Positions 1 to 9,704 of a DNA stretch of 64,000 bases are shown in pieces. Both the position numbers and the translations under genes were made by a program. The notes beneath the pieces are model-generated. The model searched no databases, was not told the origin of the DNA, and saw only the letters and a program-made list of their open reading frames with translations. The number at the start of each line of letters is the position of its first letter. The first letter of the stretch is position 1. Location of the stretch: assembly GCA_025594325.1 (NCBI GenBank), contig JANHCV010000003.1, forward strand, positions 1,798,001 to 1,862,000, in the 5' to 3' direction. Source of the DNA: Blastocladiella emersonii ATCC 22665. Lineage: Eukaryota > Blastocladiomycota > Blastocladiomycetes > Blastocladiales > Blastocladiaceae.

Positions 1-1
1 C

Positions 2-940
2 GCAGCAAAACGGCCGCGGCGGTCCAACCGGCCGCAGACCAACGGCGCCGCGACGCCCGCGCGCCGCAGTGGGCGGCCGGATATCATGGCGCCGCTCGTG
101 TCGTGGCTCGGCGAGGCGCGCAACGGGCTGTTGTGGAGCACGGCGCGCATGGGGTCGATCCGCAAGGTGATCGCGGAGCGCGCGCACACGGCGCTCGCAG
201 CCAAGGGCGTGTTCGGCGGCAGCCGCGTCACGGCGGCGCAGGTCAAGGAGACGCTCGAGCAGATGCTCGACGCGACTGAGCGCGGCGCCGCGTGGCTCAG
301 CGGGAACCCCGATCGGTACGTGTGGATCGCGAAGGCGTACGGTAGGGCGTTTCTGAACGGTACGGATTAGGTCCCGAAAATTTGGGGTGTGGGTGGCTAA
401 CGCGGCATCGGCGTAGCTAGCGGTCGTCGACTACCGGTGCCCGCACTTCCGCGCGCTGTTCCGCGCGTTCATGCTCGGTGACGAGGCCACGCTGCCGAAA
501 TTCATCACGCGGCCCGACGAGGTCAACGGTGACGATCTCCACGAGCTCGACGACGGCGCCTCGCAGCCGCTCGAGGACCCCGCGGCGGTGCCCGAGGCGA
601 CCGCGCCCGGGCAGGCGTACCCGCCGTCGTCCGAGGAGTACTATGTGGACAAGATCCTTGACTCGGTCGCCGCCGCGGACGCGGACCACCCGTTCCAGTA
701 CCACGTCTCGTGGTACGGGTACCCGCCGTCGCACAACCGCTGGAATTTCGGCGAGGACACGGTCCCGACGGCTGCCCTGGCCGTCGCCGAGTTCCACGCC
801 AAGCACCCGACCGCCCGCGGCCGACGGTCGCCGACGTGGCCGCGTGGGTCGACGCGCGCGAGGACGAGCTGATGCGCGCCAAGGTCGAAGCGGCTGCGGC
901 CGTGGCGGCGGCGAGCAAGGGCGGGAAGCGGTTTGCTTGA
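2..940 (+). pseudogene. Chromodomain protein, 3' part, probably frameshifted
   Basis: The gene enters from the left edge: its frame is open from base 2, so the 5' part is missing. Exon 1 ends at 359, a 61-nt intron (donor GTACGG, acceptor GCTAG) spans 360-420, and exon 2 starts at 421. The joined protein reads '..KAYGRAFLNG-AVVDYRCPHF..', the same junction as in the two paralogs at 16.3-21.1 kb ('TAYGRETVDG-AVxxLRCxNF'). A chromodomain-like segment lies at about 628-800 (YYVDKILDS.., YHVSWYGYPPSHNRW, AVAEFHAKHP). Just after it, near 812-826, the frame carrying the family's C-terminus (PRPTVADVAAWVDAREDE, to 940) is offset from the frame used up to that point, which instead stops at 872. I read this as a frameshift, hence pseudogene. 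The function of the family is unknown. A chromodomain suggests methyl-lysine or nucleic-acid binding. A sequencing error or a frame-restoring splice is the alternative. Confidence 0.55.
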
Positions 941-1009
941 GTTGACAATAGAGTGTGCGTGATCTGTTCCAGCGTGTGTGATGGCGGCTCTGATCCGACT
1001 GGGGGGGCG

Positions 1010-1117
1010 GCGACGAGTCCGACGCGGCCATGAAAATCGCGGCTGAACCCAGGGCCAAACCCTCCGCGCCCGCCACGTGACCTTAACGCGTCTCTCACCG
1101 CATGTCTCGCACCGCGA
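1010..1117 (+). repeat. Left copy of ~107-bp inverted repeat
   Basis: The reverse complement of this stretch matches 2656-2762 almost perfectly. I see one mismatch (cgcgtcgg versus cacgtcgg) across the block running from 'gcggtgcgagacatg' to 'gactcgtcgcc'. The two copies enclose about 1.5 kb containing RNase H remnants, so they may be terminal inverted repeats of that element. Confidence 0.85.
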
Positions 1118-2655
1118 CGCGTCTGCCTCGCCGACCCAGCGGCGACTCCTGGCCGCGCAAAATTAATAAAGGGTAAACAAGGATGGGATCTATGAACTAA
1201 CTGGTGTAAAAATCTGAACAGACGCGCGCCGCGGCCACTGGTTGCGCTCGCCGTGTCCAAACTACTTGGGCTAGCTACGTCACCGCTTTGCTCGTCGCGC
1301 ACTCTCCCCCGAAGCGGTCGCCCCAGTCGTTCATGACCCCGCGGCACAGATCGCGCAGCTCGCGCATATCATAGACGAGGCCGCGGTGTTAGAGTCAGCT
1401 GGCTTCGCGCAGTCGGTTCTCTCGCTCAACCTTCCTGAACACGCGCGTGCACCGCGAGCGGGATCGTTTACGCAGACGGATCGCACCACGCCGCAGTCCT
1501 CAGGCGCCGGACGCGGCCGCGGGCGCAGGCGTTTTCGTGAGTGGGTCACCAGAGCTCGCTGTTGCGTTCCTGGCGGAAACTCCTTGAACCTCCGTTCCGA
1601 GCTGTGGGGAGCACCCGCCGCCGCTGCTTCCACTCGCCACAACGCCAAGCTCGCCTTCACGTAAGGATACTCTCACTTTATCTGAGGGTGCGGGTCCGCG
1701 CAACGTGCTCGCTCGAGTCGGCCATGCTTCGCTGGATCATCGTGGCCCGCGAGCTCCAAGTGAACTTCGAGTGGGTTCGCGGCCACGCGGGGAACTCGGG
1801 CAACGAGGAGGCCGACGCGCTGTTCAACGAGGGCGCCGCCATGCATCTGCCACTGGGAGTCGCGGCCGCCGTCCCCGCGGAGCTGGACACGTGCTTCAAG
1901 GTGCGCTGGCGGGGCTGCAATTTTAATCAAGATGGGCCCGCGACGCGCTCTCCGCCGCCTACACGGTGCGCAACGCGGCTCGCTGCTCGCTCTGACCGCG
2001 ACCGCAACCACTAATATCGCGCCCGCATCCATCAACGTTCCAGTCCTCACCACCGCACTTCGAGGCGGCCCGCGCCGCACCCGCCGAAGCGAGTCTCGCG
2101 CTGAAAGCTCGCTCCCGGGCTTCCAGCGCCGCGGGTTCCTCAACCCGAACCGCACCGAGTGCACCGCGGCCGTCGTGGACAAACCGCTTGTCGCGTGGTT
2201 CAAGCATGTGTTTGGTTACCTGCGCGAGCTCATCGACCCACGTCTCGCGCTCCCCGCTGACACGGCCATCGCCTCGAGCGCCGTTCCGGAGCACGTGTGG
2301 CTCTCGCGCTGAACAGCGTCAAAGCCGCGCGCTGATCCAAGGTGCCCTCCGCTGCCACCAGGCGCGAGGGACCATCTGCCCCGCCCTCCCTTTCTGTACA
2401 CGCATCACAGAGCATCAGGCTACGCGCCGTACTGCCTCGCGTCGATCTTTCACCCGGTTGACGAGCACTGCCGCAGCAGCGAAGCGCAGGCCCGCTCAAC
2501 GTGAGCCTGGCTGCCGTTTGAACATGAGTTCTCTTCCACGGCGCGAGCGCCTTGCGTTGCGCGGGCTTGAACCCTCAATTGGAAAATAGCCGCGAAGTGT
2601 TGAGGTGTCTCAATGTTGATAAATTTATTTGCTCCGATCCCTCCTGTGGAACGCG
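1118..2655 (+). mobile_element. Decayed retroelement with RNase H remnants
   Basis: There is no intact ORF, but RNase H motifs appear in family order on the + strand in three different frames: VYADGSHHA (about 1464-1491, first catalytic Asp), AGAGVFVSG (about 1518-1545), and FEWVRGHAGNSGNEEAD (about 1765-1815, the C-terminal His/Asp motif). The frame changes show that the ORF is dead. Farther on, 2150-2310 encodes 'PLVAWFKHVFGYLRELIDPRLAL', which has a diverged relative in the large inverted repeat (34.4 kb and 47.8 kb). An RNase H downstream of a lost reverse transcriptase would fit a non-LTR retrotransposon, but I see no reverse transcriptase here. The flanking 107-bp inverted repeats would be unusual for a LINE, so this may be a composite or a nested insertion. 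Confidence 0.55.
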
Positions 2656-2762
2656 CGGTGCGAGACATGCGGTGAGAGACGCGTTAAGGTCACGTGGCGG
2701 GCGCGGAGGGTTTGGCCCTGGGTTCAGCCGCGATTTTCATGGCCACGTCGGACTCGTCGCCT
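2656..2762 (+). repeat. Right copy of ~107-bp inverted repeat
   Basis: Inverted partner of 1010-1117. It ends about 240 bp before the start codon of the dioxygenase gene at 3002 and so sits in that gene's likely promoter region. Confidence 0.85.
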
Positions 2763-3001
2763 CCCCCTGCCTCCCGGGCGGATAAAGCAAGCTTACCGGA
2801 TTCTGCAAAGGCCGGGGAATCCCCAACACACGCCCGCGTGACGCGACCCGCGCGACCCGGGAAAACGCGAAGCCGGCGGGATCCGTCTTGGTCTGCTTCG
2901 CCACGCGCCGCGGCGGCGACGCCCTCTCTCTCCCCTCTCATCCCCGCTGACTGCAACGAATCAACCACGACGACTGGAGCGAGCGAGCAGGAGCGCCGGT
3001 C

Positions 3002-4846
3002 ATGACGACGAGCACCAACCACCACCCGCACCACTACGCGACGGCCGCCGTCAACGCGGCGGGCCCGTCGGCGCCGTTCGTGCCGCGGCTCGAGGACTAC
3101 GACATCTCGCCCATCACGGGCTTCATCCCCGAGGCGCCGCCGCTCACGCGCCTGCCGGGCACCACGCACGAACCGTGGGAGCGCATCGTCGACCGCCTGC
3201 AGGGCCTGCTGCTCATGGACCGCCTGCGCGCCGAGGTCGACGCCCTGCCCGTGCTGCCGACGGCTGAGTTTGGCGACGACGTGCGCGCGTGGCGTCGCGC
3301 CGCCCTCGTCCTGGCCCTGCTCGCGTCCGCCTACGTGTGGGGCCGCCACCGCACCGTCGGGCCCGGTGGGGCGGCGTCGGGCGCGTCCTCGGTGCCGACC
3401 GACGAGCGCGATATCGAGGAGAACCCGGTCCTGCGCGTGCTCCCCGCCGCGATCGCCGTGCCCTTCGCTGCGGCGGCGGCGTACCTCGGGATCCGGCCCA
3501 TCGTGTGCTACGCGTGCGTCGACCTGTGGAACTGGCAGCTGCTCGACCCCACCGGGCCCGTCACCCTCAGCAACCTCGCCACGCTGCACACCTTCTCGGG
3601 CACCATGGACGAGGCATGGTTCTACCTGATCCCCGTCAGCATCGAGGCCGAGGGCGCGCCCGCCCTGCCCGCCATGGTGCGCGGGTGGCAGGCCGTGGTT
3701 GACGCCGACCCAGACGCGCTCGCGCTCGAGCTCGAGGCCATGCCGCCGCTCATGGAGCGCATGACCAAGGTCCTCCGCGCCATGCACGCGCGGTGCGACC
3801 CGCACCTCTTCTACCACCAGGTCCGCCCGTACGTCGCTGGGTGGGCCCTCGCCGACGGCGGCGTGACCTACGACGGCGTCGACGCGCGCCGCGTCCCGCG
3901 CTCCTGGTTCGAGGCCCACGGCGCGCCCTCGCTCCCGCCGCCGCTGTCCCCGACGCTCGCGCCGTCATCGGGTTCCGCGTCGGCCAAGCCCGCGCCGCCT
4001 GCTACCTTCTACTTTGCCGGCGGGTCCGCCGCGCAGTCGTCCATGATCCAGGCGTGGGACGTGTTCCTCGGCATCACGCACCACCCGACGGGTCGCGGGC
4101 CCGCCGCCGTCCCGACCCAGACTCCAAACGCGCCCGACCCTGCCGCCCCGGCGCCGACCAACTTTTTGACCGAGATGCGCGAGTACATGCCGCGCCCGCA
4201 CCGCGCGTTCCTCCAGGACTGCGAGGCGCGCGCGCCAAAGGTCCGCGAATTCGTACGCCGCCACGCTGACTCGCACCCGCGCCTCGCCGCCGCCTACGAC
4301 GCGGTCGTCGGCGCCGTCAAGCGGTTCCGCGACGCGCACCTCCAGATGGTCGCGCGGTACATTCTCCTGCAGGCCAAGAAGTCGGCGCCCGCTCCCGCGC
4401 CAGCGAAGCGGCCCGCCTCCGCGGCTGTCGCCAACGGCGGCGACGACGACCCGATGCACGAGCCCATCTCCGCGAAACGCCTGCGGCTCGACCTCGAGAC
4501 GGCCGTCGGCGCCGACGCGGCCGCCATCACGGCGCCCCCGCGCCCGACCCGGTCCATGTCGACGACCGCCACCATGGCGGCGCCCGACGCGGCGGCCGCT
4601 GCGGCTTCCGTCGCGGCGCGCCGCCCGCGCACGCCGTCGCCCGACGCCAAGTTCACGCGGTCCACGCTCACCGATACCAACGGCGCGGCCGACCCCGAGC
4701 ACGGCGGCGTCCGCGGGACTGGAGGGACTCAGCTCATGCCGTTCCTCAAGCAGGCGCGCGACGAGACGCGCATGGCGGCGGTTGGGATGCCGACTGCGGG
4801 CGGCAGCAGTGGTGGTGGTGTGCAGGATGGGAAGGCGCGCAAGTAG
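3002..4846 (+). CDS. BNA2: Indoleamine 2,3-dioxygenase family protein (kynurenine pathway)
   Basis: Single-exon gene of 614 aa. It belongs to the haem dioxygenase family that opens the indole ring of L-tryptophan to N-formylkynurenine, the first step of de novo NAD synthesis in fungi; cytosolic. Family signatures occur in order: 'LEDYDISPITGFIPEAPPL' near the N-terminus, 'GIRPIVCYACVDLWNWQL' in the middle, 'FSGTMDEAWFYLI', then 'EMREYMPRPHRAFL', and near residue 446 'RFRDAHLQMVARYI', whose His matches the proximal haem ligand of human IDO1 (FRxxHLxxVxxYI). The last ~150 residues (PAPAPAKRPAS.., Ala-rich) are a low-complexity extension beyond the usual family length of about 400-450. The ATG at 3002 gives the conserved N-terminus. 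Assignment to IDO rather than TDO is firm; its role as the NAD-pathway copy is inferred. Confidence 0.93.
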   Translation: MTTSTNHHPHHYATAAVNAAGPSAPFVPRLEDYDISPITGFIPEAPPLTRLPGTTHEPWERIVDRLQGLLLMDRLRAEVDALPVLPTAEFGDDVRAWRRAALVLALLASAYVWGRHRTVGPGGAASGASSVPTDERDIEENPVLRVLPAAIAVPFAAAAAYLGIRPIVCYACVDLWNWQLLDPTGPVTLSNLATLHTFSGTMDEAWFYLIPVSIEAEGAPALPAMVRGWQAVVDADPDALALELEAMPPLMERMTKVLRAMHARCDPHLFYHQVRPYVAGWALADGGVTYDGVDARRVPRSWFEAHGAPSLPPPLSPTLAPSSGSASAKPAPPATFYFAGGSAAQSSMIQAWDVFLGITHHPTGRGPAAVPTQTPNAPDPAAPAPTNFLTEMREYMPRPHRAFLQDCEARAPKVREFVRRHADSHPRLAAAYDAVVGAVKRFRDAHLQMVARYILLQAKKSAPAPAPAKRPASAAVANGGDDDPMHEPISAKRLRLDLETAVGADAAAITAPPRPTRSMSTTATMAAPDAAAAAASVAARRPRTPSPDAKFTRSTLTDTNGAADPEHGGVRGTGGTQLMPFLKQARDETRMAAVGMPTAGGSSGGGVQDGKARK

Positions 4847-5375
4847 AACTTGGAGGTCGGGATGGGGGGCTGGTGGTCGCGAGGATGTATAAATACGCAG
4901 TATCGCACTCTCTTTTATCGTTGCGAATCATCACGAGCGGCTTTAATTGTCGCCATCGTCCACATGAGGGACTGCACCTTCTTGTCGACGCGTCGCGAAA
5001 CCAGCCAGAAAGCGCGAGACACTCGCGCACGTGACCGATGAGACACGCGTGACGCGTCGCGCGGGCCGCTGATCCCGCTCGCTCCCGCGCGTGACGGCGC
5101 GCTTTGCCGACCTCCCGCTCCTAGATTGCGACGCATAGCGCACCTGCGCAACCTTGATACTCTATGCAACGCACTATACACCTGCAGCGCTTTCATGTGG
5201 CGGCGCGAGCCATCGCGGACACTTGCGAGTTGATTGCCTTGAGTAAGCTCGAGGGTGCAGCCGGCGCTGTGTGACACCGGCTTCGTCAACACTCGCACAA
5301 ATCTTGACACAGCTCCGTTACGTTGAGCGAGGACTTGCTCGGCTCCGCCGCTTCGTGAGCAGTCACTTGCCAGGC
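4847..5375. other. Intergenic, no gene recognised
   Basis: About 530 bases between the dioxygenase stop and the first ATG of the ankyrin-like gene. No convincing ORF, RNA gene or repeat is visible. An open frame without an ATG runs from about 5271 into the downstream gene, so that gene may have an upstream exon here. Confidence 0.5.
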
Positions 5376-6078
5376 ATGTCGCTGTACCACATCTTCGCCG
5401 AGGAGCGGGTCGACCGCCTCACATTGTACGAGCAATTCAACAATGTGCACGAGGAGTACCACGCTGCCGCCAACGCCAAGCTCGAGGTGATTCTCTTCAA
5501 GTGCGGCCGGCTCACTATTCTGGACCATCTCCTCCGTAATCCGCGAAAGTGTATGTCACACCAGTCCTTCACCATTGCCGCAAATAAGTTCAATTGCACA
5601 GACATCCTGGTCATGTGGTTGCGCGTCATCTGTCCCGAGTGCGTGCACTCGGAGCACCGTCGACCTGCCTCGGTTACGCGCCGCGGCCTTGGTTCAACGT
5701 CCTGAGGGTGTCGCTTTCATCGCCAACATGTGCAGCGGCGAGGGTCATCTCGCTGTCTTGAAATGGTGGCACCTGCACTTTCCCGACTACTTTCACTATA
5801 CGCATTCGGCGCTCAACTGGGCAAGTGCATCCGGTCGGGCCGAGGTCGTGCGGTGGTGGCTGTACGAGTCAGAGCTGCCGCTCAAGTACACGGAACGCGC
5901 AGTCAACGACGCGACTCGATTCGGTCACGTTGAAGTTCTCGAGCTGTGGTTTGCGTCGCGGCATCCGATTAAGTACACGAACCATGCGTTCAAAACTACG
6001 TTTGGCTATTGCAGCAGCGCAAAGTTGGAGAAGGTCAAGGAGTGTTGGGCCCGGCACGGACAGGAGTTCAGAGTCTGA
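5376..6078 (+). CDS. Ankyrin-like repeat protein
   Basis: Proposed exons 5376-5638 and 5736-6078, giving 201 aa. The intron (donor GTGCGT, acceptor TGCAG) is 97 nt, longer than every other intron in the window. The join 'VICP-D-GEGHLAVLKWW' keeps frame. The C-terminal half has about 33-residue helical repeats of the form 'ALNWASASGRAEVVRWWLYESELPLKYT', 'AVNDATRFGHVEVLELWFASRHPIKYT', diverged ankyrin repeats of a type I associate with expanded families in Blastocladiomycota. The segment inside the proposed intron also looks partly codon-like in another frame ('LRAAALVQRPEGVAFIANMC'), so a frameshifted exon instead of an intron is possible. The protein is short for such families and could be a truncated member. 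Presumed protein-interaction role; no specific function can be assigned. Confidence 0.6.
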
Positions 6079-6164
6079 GTATACCAGTTGTTTTCACACG
6101 GTCGAGATTTGCAAACGCGAGGTATCCATCTATAACGACAAAAGTACGGCAAACCGCAAACAAA

Positions 6165-7342
6165 CTACTTCTTTCCGGGCGACGGTGGCCGCACCTCGAC
6201 CTGGATCGTCTTCATCATGTTGGCCGCGGCGTTGTTGCCGAGCGGCATGAAGATGACCTTGCGCTCAGCGCCGGACGCCATGGCCTTGAGCGTGTCGAGG
6301 TACCGGATCTGCATGGCGGCGCTGCTGTTGAGCACGTCGGCGGCAACACGCAGCAGCTTGGACGCGGCGACGTCGGCCTCGGCGGCGATCAGACGCGATT
6401 CGCCGGCGCGTTTCTGCTTGGCGGCCGCGGCGAGCGACTCGAGGAGCGACGGGTCAATCTTGATGTCCTTGATGAGCACGTGCTCCATGCGCAGGCCCAT
6501 GGCGTGCGCGGGCTCGGCGAGGACCGCCTCAATGTCGTTGGCAATCGACTCGCGCAGCTCGATGCACTCCTGCAGCGTGCGCGTGCCGAAGATGCCGCGC
6601 AGCGTCGTCTGCGTGCGCTCGACGAGCGCGGCCTGGACGTTGGCCACGAGGAACGTCGCCACGTACGGGTCCGCGATGCGGTAGTAGAGCGTTGAGTCAA
6701 TGTGCAGGTTCACGTTGTCCTTGGTCAGCACGGCCTGTGGCGGGATCGGGACGACCTGCATCCGGATGTCGACTACACGGCGGTGCATGGTCAGTTATTT
6801 TCGAGTCGGGACGTGACTCGCGAAACGTACCGCTCCGAAGCACGTCCGTGACGGGGTTGATCTGGTGCAGCCCCGGATCGACCATCTTGATACACTTGCC
6901 GTAGCGTGAGATGAGCCCGACCGAGGCCTCGTCGATGATGCGGTACGGCGTCGGGCAGAGCTACACATTGGGTGCGTGAGCAACCGGGTGCCGAAAAGTG
7001 CGAACGGAAGTCCTACGAAGCAGCACGGGATCGAGCCGAAGAAGCCGATCACGTCGCCCATGATCTTGGTGACGCCCTCGTAGAAGCCGTGGTTCGTCTC
7101 GGAAACTACGAGCGGGCGCAGAGTGAGTGAACCAGGCGTATCTGAGCAACGGCGCTCTCACGCGTACCCGCAATGTCCGCGGCATACTTTTGCTGGCGCA
7201 GCGGCTACAAGGAGCGAGTTAGTGCTGTGGGCTCCCTGTGATGGCTCAGCGAACCTGCATGTACCGCGCGGACTTCCTCGGCAGGCTCGACGTGTGCGGG
7301 GACGGCGCCCGCGGCAGGATGCATGGTTGCTGCGTTGCTCAT
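6165..7342 (-). CDS. Stomatin/slipin family SPFH-domain protein
   Basis: Five exons on the minus strand: 7265-7342, 7168-7204, 7017-7105, 6831-6960 and 6165-6772. Introns are 60, 62, 56 and 58 nt and the total is 942 nt (313 aa). The joined sequence follows the slipin pattern: FFGSIPCCF-LCPTPYR membrane-hairpin region, VGLISRYGKCIKMVDPGLH, LRS-VDIRMQVVPIPPQAV, TKDNVNLHIDSTLYYRI, ERTQTTLRGIFG, then a helical C-terminus ending in AAMQIRYLDTLKAM and KVIFMPL. Such proteins insert as a hairpin into the cytosolic face of membranes and oligomerise in microdomains. The N-terminal 50 residues are specific to this gene. It is divergent from the GPI12-type gene, with 190 bp between the start codons that probably hold both promoters. 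Confidence 0.92.
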
Positions 7343-7532
7343 GGTGTCCGTGATTCAGTGCACTTGGTCGTACGGGGAGAGCAGGAGGAAGCGTCGAAAC
7401 TTCCGTCGCCGATGCCCCGGCTCGTCGACGCGTCGCGCGCCGCGCCGCAACGCGTGATGTGAGACGTCACGTGTAGGCGTGAGAGACATTTTTCGGCCCA
7501 CCCCGGCTGGCGACGATCCTCCGCAGCCCAAC

Positions 7533-8748
7533 ATGAATCTCATGGACGAGGTATACCGCCACTTGACGCAACTCCACGCCGAGGCCGCGCGGTGGCTGTC
7601 GCAGGGCCTCGCGCGTGCCGGAACGCCCGTCGACGACGAGTCCGCGATGCGGCTCACGGCGCTCGGCGCACTCGGCGCCGTCGCCACCATCGCTTTGATC
7701 CTCGTGTACTCGGTGCTCTGCTCGCTCCACGTGTGGTGGCGACAAGACCGCGTCCCAGGCCTCGCGTGGGCGCGCCCGTCGCTCGCAACACCCGCTGGGT
7801 GGCGTCCCGCGTCTGACGAGGCGGGGTTCAACTGCTCGCTCGTGTCAAAGCGCGACGAGCCTGTCCTGTTCGTCACGGCGCACCCGGATGACGAGTGCAT
7901 GTTCTTCGGCCCCGCGATCCTCGCGCTCGAGGGCGCGGGCGTGCCCGTCCACCTGCTGTGCCTGTCGAGCGGGAACGCGGACGGGCTCGGCGCGGTCCGC
8001 GCCAAGGAGCTGGTCGCGGCGGCGGGGATGCTCAAGGTGCCTGCGGAGCGGGTGCACCTCGTGGACGCGCCGTGCGTTTTGGGGGGAGATTGAGGTCCGT
8101 TCAGCCATTGACGCTCGCCGGCGTGTAGCGAGCTTCCCGACGGGATGCGCGCCGAGTGGAAGCCGGTCGATGTGCTGGGCCACATCCACCGCGTGGTGCG
8201 CAAGGTGCGCGCAACGCGTATCGTCACGTTCGACGACGGCGGCGTGTCGGGGCACCCGAACCATGTGGCGATTTCGCGCGCGCTCAAGTACGAGACCCAA
8301 TTGCTCCCGCCCTCATGTTGCTCACTCGCTCGAGCCGGGTAGGGAGGACAAAGACCTCGGCCCGGTAACGTGGCGTCTGCACTCAGTCCCGCTGCTCGCC
8401 AAGTACATCCCACGGTCATGGTCCGGCGACGGGCACCGGACGCTGACGGTCGCGGGCGGCCTACCGAGCGGCATGTCCAAGGGCGCGACGCTGACGGTGA
8501 GCGGCACCGCCGCGGGCAGCAAGCGGACCAAGATCGTGTGGCGCGCCGTGAGCCGTCCCGCACAAATCTTGCGTGCGCAGATGGCCATGTCGCGGCACGT
8601 GTCGCAGCTGACGTGGTTCCGGCACCTGTACGTCCGGTTCTCGCGGTACATGGTGGTCAACGAGCTGGTGCGCGACGGCGACATGGACCGCGCCGCGGTG
8701 CAGGCGGCGTACCGCGCGCGCGTGGTAAGGGGCGAGGCGAGCGAGTAG
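7533..8748 (+). CDS. GPI12: N-acetylglucosaminyl-phosphatidylinositol de-N-acetylase
   Basis: Exons 7533-8071, 8129-8287 and 8343-8748, with introns of 57 nt (GTGCGT..GTAG) and 55 nt (GTACGA..GTAG); 1104 nt, 367 aa. PIG-L/GPI12 enzymes remove the acetyl group from GlcNAc-PI in the second step of GPI-anchor synthesis at the cytosolic face of the ER. An N-terminal membrane segment (ALGALGAVATIALILVYSVL) is followed by the signature VTAHPDDECMFFGPAI, with the metal-binding HPDDE at residues 117-121, and by the second motif TFDDGGVSGHPNH. The exon 1-2 join restores 'VDAP-ELPDGMRAEW', matching the family's 'LxDGmxxxW'. I chose the ATG at 7533 because the open frame upstream has only a GTG. It converges on the next gene with 34 bp between the stop codons. 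Confidence 0.93.
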
Positions 8749-8782
8749 GCGCAGGAGCGATCAATGTATGTGAAGTTCAAGT

Positions 8783-9434
8783 CTACGACGATGACTTTGC
8801 CCGCAGACGCGCAAGCAGGGCGGCGTGCAGGGCCGGGCTGAGCTGCATGATGCCGGCGCCCGAGACGAGGCGGTGCGCGGGCATGGGCTCGAACGAGCCC
8901 GGCACGATCTTGCCGTCGTCGAGGCGCACCGAGCCGACAATGTCGTCGGGGTCGGGGATGCTATCGGGTAAGCGTTAGCACGACCTCGAAGCAAATTCAC
9001 GAGTTGTCAGCGTACCGGCCCCACGGCGGCGGGTTACGCGCGTCGGCGACGTGCATGAACCCGATCTTCTGGTGCTCGGCGAGGGCAACGAGCTCGGGGT
9101 CCTCGTGGGCGTGGTCCTTGAGCGCGGCGTGCAGCTCGCGCAGGAACGTCGGGTTGGCCGTGAAGGAGCGCGGGGTCACGGCCTGGGCCGCCGTCGACCA
9201 GCCGATCACGGCGGGCGAGTCGGCGGCGCGCGGGGTGCCGGGCAGGAACGAGACCGTGTAGGCGCCCGGGCGGTCGGGCGACGGCTCGAAGAAGAGCGGC
9301 GGGCCCGACGGCGCGGCCTCGTCGGCGGCGGCGGCGCGATGGACGCGCGTCGTGTGCAGCAGCGCGCGCGAGGCGAGGCCGGAGGCGCGGGTGGCGAAGG
9401 GGCGGGCTCTTGCCAGCATGGTGGATGGGTTCAT
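8783..9434 (-). CDS. Small probable mitochondrial protein, family not named
   Basis: Exon 1 is 9016-9434 and exon 2 is 8783-8960, separated by a 55-nt intron (donor GTACGC, branch-like GCTAAC, acceptor GATAG); 597 nt, 198 aa. The join produces 'PPPWGR-IPDPDDIVGSV', a motif I recall from conserved fungal mitochondrial proteins of unknown role. The N-terminus (MNPSTMLARARPFATRASGLAS, Arg/Ser/Ala-rich with no acidic residue) looks like a mitochondrial presequence. The C-terminus has 'PMPAHRLVSGAGIMQLSPAL'. The ATG at 9434 is used; the open frame upstream of it has only a TTG. No catalytic motif is visible. It is head-to-head with the RAV1-like gene across a 270-bp shared promoter region. Confidence 0.8.
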
Positions 9435-9704
9435 TCGATTCGTTGCGTGGTGCGAAGGGAGAGAGCGGCGATCCAAACGAGCGCGGAGAGGCGAGATCAG
9501 CCAGCGAGGCGATCGCGTTCCCTTCCCGAAACAGAGTCCCTCGCCCCACGTGTGGCGGCGTGCGGATGAGCGTTAGGCGAGAGGGCGCGTCGCGGCGCCT
9601 TCGCTCCCTCCGCCCCCCTCAGCGACGGGCACGGTCCGCACCACGAAGCTCACGGAACTTGCTGCACTGCGCTCTGCCCGCCTCAACTCGCTGCGCGCCG
9701 CCCC

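Noticed and set aside
2690..3919. Open 409-codon frame antisense to the dioxygenase
   Set aside because: Low-complexity shadow of the coding strand, with no homology; the plus-strand gene is certain.
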